From a bacterium (GTDB taxonomy: Bacteria; Patescibacteriota; Minisyncoccia; Phycocordibacterales; CAIZLB01), in the NCBI GenBank assembly GCA_027490575.1, contig JAIXXV010000042.1:1-39490 (forward strand): a DNA stretch of 39,490 nt. Reading direction: 5' to 3'. Of the stretch, positions 35,751 to 39,490 are shown one piece after another. Position 1 is the stretch's first letter, and the number at the start of each line of letters is the position of its first letter. The position numbers and the translations under genes are program-made. The notes beneath the pieces were generated by a model that searched no databases, was not told the origin of the DNA, and worked only from the letters and a program-made list of their open reading frames with translations.

Positions 35751-36164
35751 TTAATTCTTAATTTTCTCCTTACACTTAGGGCACCTACAACCATACGGCT
35801 TTATATGCGTATCAAAATATGATTTGCCATAATCATATGAAATCTCTTCACCTGCTTTTATGTTTTTGTATGCATGTATGAAAACTCTGTTTTTGTGAAT
35901 GTTTACTTCTGCATTAGGTCTGCATGAGTGATTGATATATCGAGCGGTATTTTTTCTATCTCTGCCATCGAGTGTTAGTCGCGAGTGAACTTCAAAAAGG
36001 TACTTACTATTATTTGTATATTCTTCTTCTGGAGAAATGACTCTACCAACGTATTCTATGATACATGTATTTTTTGGAATATCTTCACCAGCAAAAAGAC
36101 CCAGTCCTGCATTTGATTTTTTTACCAATAATTTCTTCACCGCCGGTTCATACTTTCTTCTCAT
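35751..36164 (-). CDS. SET domain protein (lysine methyltransferase-like) with Cys-rich C-terminus
   Basis: KKSNAGLGLFAGEDIPKNTCIIEYVGRVI ... ARYINHSCRPNAEV ... AGEEISYDYG ... GCRCPKCKEK. Confidence 0.92.
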   Translation of the reverse strand: MRRKYEPAVKKLLVKKSNAGLGLFAGEDIPKNTCIIEYVGRVISPEEEYTNNSKYLFEVHSRLTLDGRDRKNTARYINHSCRPNAEVNIHKNRVFIHAYKNIKAGEEISYDYGKSYFDTHIKPYGCRCPKCKEKIKN

Positions 36165-36233
36165 TTTCTTTCAGTTATTTGATTTAATTATTTATACACT
36201 TTGATTATATACACAATATTGTATCATAAGTGA

Positions 36234-36860
36234 ATGTTTGGACTGAACAAAGAAGAACTCTCTATACTGAAAAAGCTAGATACTCCTATAAAGATACAAG
36301 ACTTCCTCGATTCTCTTGCTATCAATTGGGAAAAAGGCGGTGATACCAATATGTCACCTAGAAAAGTTTTGCGACTTCGAAAAGCTCATTGTTTTGAAGG
36401 AGGACTACTTGCTGGTCTCGCACTATATATACACGGACATAGACCACTAGTGCTTGAACTAAAGACTCCGGGTGAAGCAGGTCACATCATCACATTGTAT
36501 AAGGTCAATGGGCTATGGGGTGCCATCAGCAAAACCAACCACAACGCACTGCGCTTCCGAGATCCGGTGTACAAAAATATTAGGGAACTTGTCATGTCAT
36601 ATTTTCATGAATGCACAAATGATAAAACTGGTAAAAAAGTCTTGAGAAGTTATTCAGGCCCTTTTGATTTGGTCAAAAGATGGGGCACTGACTGGATTAC
36701 CACAGAAGACGACCTGTACCATATGGCCGAAGAAATATTTGATGCGCCTAGTATTGAAATCATACCTGAAGAAAATCTCAAATATATAAGAAGGGCAGAT
36801 AAATTTGAAATAAAGGTGGGGCGACTAACTGAGTGGAAATCAAAAGACAAGGGTGTATAA
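36234..36860 (+). CDS. Conserved hypothetical, possibly transglutaminase/papain-like
   Basis: RLRKAHCFEGGLLAG ... AGHIITLYKVNGLWGAISKTNH: candidate Cys/His residues. Confidence 0.5.
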   Translation: MFGLNKEELSILKKLDTPIKIQDFLDSLAINWEKGGDTNMSPRKVLRLRKAHCFEGGLLAGLALYIHGHRPLVLELKTPGEAGHIITLYKVNGLWGAISKTNHNALRFRDPVYKNIRELVMSYFHECTNDKTGKKVLRSYSGPFDLVKRWGTDWITTEDDLYHMAEEIFDAPSIEIIPEENLKYIRRADKFEIKVGRLTEWKSKDKGV

Positions 36861-36867
36861 TTAGTAT

Positions 36868-37353
36868 ATGAAAAACAATACAATTATCATCATTTTACTG
36901 GCGGTAGTTTTGTTAATGGGATTTGTGATTTATCAAAATCCAGAGTTTAGAAAAGCCCTCGGGGTAAATGGCGGATCATCACTTGAAGACTCTGTTGCAA
37001 GTACCACAACCGATACGGCTTCAACCATAACGACAAATTCACTTATATCAGTAGAAAGCTTGTCTGAAGGGGACACGATCACAAGTGGGCAGATTGTAAC
37101 CGGCAAAGCGAGAGGTCCGTGGTTCTTTGAAGCCTCGTTTCCAGTCAGGGTCTACGATGCAAACAGCAATGAGCTCGGTGTAAACCTAGCCACAGCAGAT
37201 AGTGATTGGATGACAGAAGACTTTGTTCCGTTTACCGTCAATCTAAGTTTCGCTACACCCACGACTCCTACGGGCAAGATTCGATTTGAAAAAGACAATC
37301 CTTCAGGGGAAACCCAGCTTGACGATAGTTATGAAATAAATATAAATTTCTAA
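36868..37353 (+). CDS. Membrane-anchored Gmad2 (Ig-like) domain protein
   Basis: N-terminal TM; GQIVTGKARGPWFFEASFPVRVYD. Confidence 0.8.
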   Translation: MKNNTIIIILLAVVLLMGFVIYQNPEFRKALGVNGGSSLEDSVASTTTDTASTITTNSLISVESLSEGDTITSGQIVTGKARGPWFFEASFPVRVYDANSNELGVNLATADSDWMTEDFVPFTVNLSFATPTTPTGKIRFEKDNPSGETQLDDSYEININF

Positions 37354-37478
37354 AGTAAACTCCTGTGCCAGACCACATTAGCGTGAACGCGAATTTCTGA
37401 ATTTCTTCATAAATTAAAAATAAAATTAAGATATAGGTTACAAATATAAGTTATAAGCAAATCTAAAACAAAAATAAA

Positions 37479-37847
37479 ATGAATATCATTTTCAAAAGTC
37501 CTCATATGGAAATTACTTCAGCAATAAAAGCATATGTAGAGAAAAAACTAATCTCACTAAATAAATTTTCTTCAGAGGGTGCTATTTTAGAAGTTGATTT
37601 AGGAAAAGTAAATAATCATCATAAGCATGGGGATGTATTTAAGGCGGAGCTAAACTTTACATCTTCTGGAAAATTGACTAGAACAGAAGCAGTTTCTGAA
37701 GATATGTATTCTGCAATAGATGTAGCACAATCAGATATGCTAAACGCTTTATCTAGTAAAAAGGACAAGAAGCAAACGCTTTGGAGAAAGGGTGCCTCAC
37801 GTATAAAGGAGTTCGCTAGAGGGTTGTCTAAGAAGAAGAGAAGGTAG
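37479..37847 (+). CDS. hpf: Ribosome hibernation-promoting factor (HPF/YfiA family)
   Basis: MNIIFKSPHMEITSAIKAYVEKKLISLNKF ... EDMYSAIDVAQSDMLNAL. Confidence 0.88.
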   Translation: MNIIFKSPHMEITSAIKAYVEKKLISLNKFSSEGAILEVDLGKVNNHHKHGDVFKAELNFTSSGKLTRTEAVSEDMYSAIDVAQSDMLNALSSKKDKKQTLWRKGASRIKEFARGLSKKKRR

Positions 37848-37960
37848 GTTATGTTAGTTGTCTGGACGCGCCGCATCATTGTTTCCACATCACGGTCTCA
37901 ATGCGTTTTATATTATATAATGTATTTTATATTATGTTTCAGCATGATATTATATTAGGT

Positions 37961-39490
37961 ATGAAGCGTTTTTATAAATTACTATTCTTATCTGCACTTT
38001 TTGTAGTTGTAGCAAATGCCAACAGTGTTTTTGCTGATGACCTGTCTAGCTGTGGAACTATATCTACTCCAGGAACATACAACCTGACTCAATCAATAAG
38101 TTCTGTTGGTGATTGTATTACTATATATACAGACGGTGTAATTATTGACGGTGGAGGGTTTACTGTAACAGGAAATATTAATGGTAACGGGCCGGATAAC
38201 ACAAATGGTTATACATTTAGTTTATCAAACATATTTGTGATAGGTAATGTATCAGCAAATGGTGGTCTGGATTCCCAAGGTTCTGTAGCTGGAACAGGAG
38301 GAGAGATTAGTATCTCTGGATCAACGGTTTCTGGTACAGTACAAGCAAGCGGAGGAGGCGATGCAGGTTATGGAGCGGGAAGCGGAGGAGGGATAACTAT
38401 AACATCATCAACTGTTTCTGGTGCAATCACAACCAATGGTGGTGAGGCTGGAGATGGAAGCGTCGGAGGAAATGGAGGTACTGTCACGGTAGAATCTTCT
38501 TCAGTGGTGGCAACAATAAATGCAATTGGTGGATCTGATAATGTCGGTACTTACGGATCAGGAAATGGAGGAGATATTACTATATCCTCATCAACTTTTT
38601 CTACCATAATTGCAGTAGGTGGTAATGATAATACAGGGGTGTATCAATCAGGGAATGGAGGAACTGTTACAATTACAAATCCAGGAACTCTAAACATTTC
38701 AGCCAAAAGTATATATGCAAATGCAGGATCAGATAGCGGTGGCGGGGTAGGTACAGATGGTGTTTTGAATCTTAACTACTCTGCCTTGGTAACTAGTGGC
38801 TCAACATACTTTTCTCAACTTAGTGATATTCGTCTCAATAGTGTAAGTCAAGGTTCGTGGTCCGGTGGCACCTACAACCCACTTTCTCCTGGAAATTTTT
38901 CTTCATGCGGTATCATATCATCTTCAGGAACATATACTCTAACAAGTAACATCGGCAGTGGAGGAACTTGTATTCAAATTCAAACAAACGGTGTAACTAT
39001 TAACGGTGGAGGGTTTACTGTGACAGGAAGTATTGATGGAAGTGGAGGTTCTGAGGAAGACGGTCACAACTTTACGCTATCAAACATAAGAGTTACAGGG
39101 TCTGTTTATTCTAGTGGTGGTTCAGATGACAATGTTGACGGTGCTCAGAACGGAGGGTCTATTACCATAGCATCTTCAACGATTCTTTCGAATATCTTTA
39201 CAGATGGAGGAGTTGACAATGGGTATGGTGGAGGAAATGGAGGGTCTATAACTGTATCCTCATCAACGTTTGCTGGTATTTACGCACGAGGAAATGATGA
39301 AAGTACAGGTTCTTATCCATCAGGAAGCGGAGGGTCCATCACAATTACACATCCAGGAACTCTTGATCTTTCGGGTAAAAATATATACGCATCAGCAGGA
39401 ACAGATAACGGAGGAGGGGCAGGTTCAGAAGGTGTGCTCTATCTAAACTATGGAACCCTTGTAACAAATCAGTCCACATTTTTTTCTGGA
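37961..39490 (+). CDS. Secreted beta-repeat surface protein, 3'-truncated by window end (absent from ORF track)
   Basis: MKRFYKLLFLSALFVVVANANSVFADDLSSCGTISTPGTYNLTQSI...; second in-frame copy SSCGIISSSGTYTLTSNI at ~38900; open to the window end. Confidence 0.85.
   Translation, partial: MKRFYKLLFLSALFVVVANANSVFADDLSSCGTISTPGTYNLTQSISSVGDCITIYTDGVIIDGGGFTVTGNINGNGPDNTNGYTFSLSNIFVIGNVSANGGLDSQGSVAGTGGEISISGSTVSGTVQASGGGDAGYGAGSGGGITITSSTVSGAITTNGGEAGDGSVGGNGGTVTVESSSVVATINAIGGSDNVGTYGSGNGGDITISSSTFSTIIAVGGNDNTGVYQSGNGGTVTITNPGTLNISAKSIYANAGSDSGGGVGTDGVLNLNYSALVTSGSTYFSQLSDIRLNSVSQGSWSGGTYNPLSPGNFSSCGIISSSGTYTLTSNIGSGGTCIQIQTNGVTINGGGFTVTGSIDGSGGSEEDGHNFTLSNIRVTGSVYSSGGSDDNVDGAQNGGSITIASSTILSNIFTDGGVDNGYGGGNGGSITVSSSTFAGIYARGNDESTGSYPSGSGGSITITHPGTLDLSGKNIYASAGTDNGGGAGSEGVLYLNYGTLVTNQSTFFSG

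Overview
AT-rich bacterial chromosome segment. Gene content suggests a Patescibacteria/CPR (Parcubacteria-like) genome, but that is inference with no phylogeny run. The backbone carries ordinary and secreted genes: Ddl, LMW-phosphatase-like, NUDIX, SIMPL, DM13, GIY-YIG, an H1-like basic protein, a DEAD-box helicase with a long SR/G-rich N-terminus, a DUF2090-like aldolase, a diadenylate cyclase fused to YbbR, a DAO-family oxidoreductase, DedA, a type IV pilin-like protein, a SET-domain protein, Gmad2, HPF, and large secreted repeat proteins. The main result is at 19264-31411. A tRNA-Asn(GUU) gene is split in its anticodon loop by a 254-nt group I intron, and its 3' end is also the integration site of an ~11.8 kb serine-recombinase element. 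I deduce the element ends as a 4-bp GAGC core at 19587-19590 and 31371-31374. Joining the ends in silico restores a 33-residue recombinase C-terminus that is stranded at the far end, and it places a terminator hairpin directly behind the tRNA. Cargo: HTH protein, Type III Mod and Res, a PD-(D/E)XK-like protein and a Shedu/DUF4263-like nuclease in one tight operon, plus unknown ORFs, three pseudoknot-capable intergenic segments and a tandem bistable-hairpin array. All structure and homology calls were made by eye.
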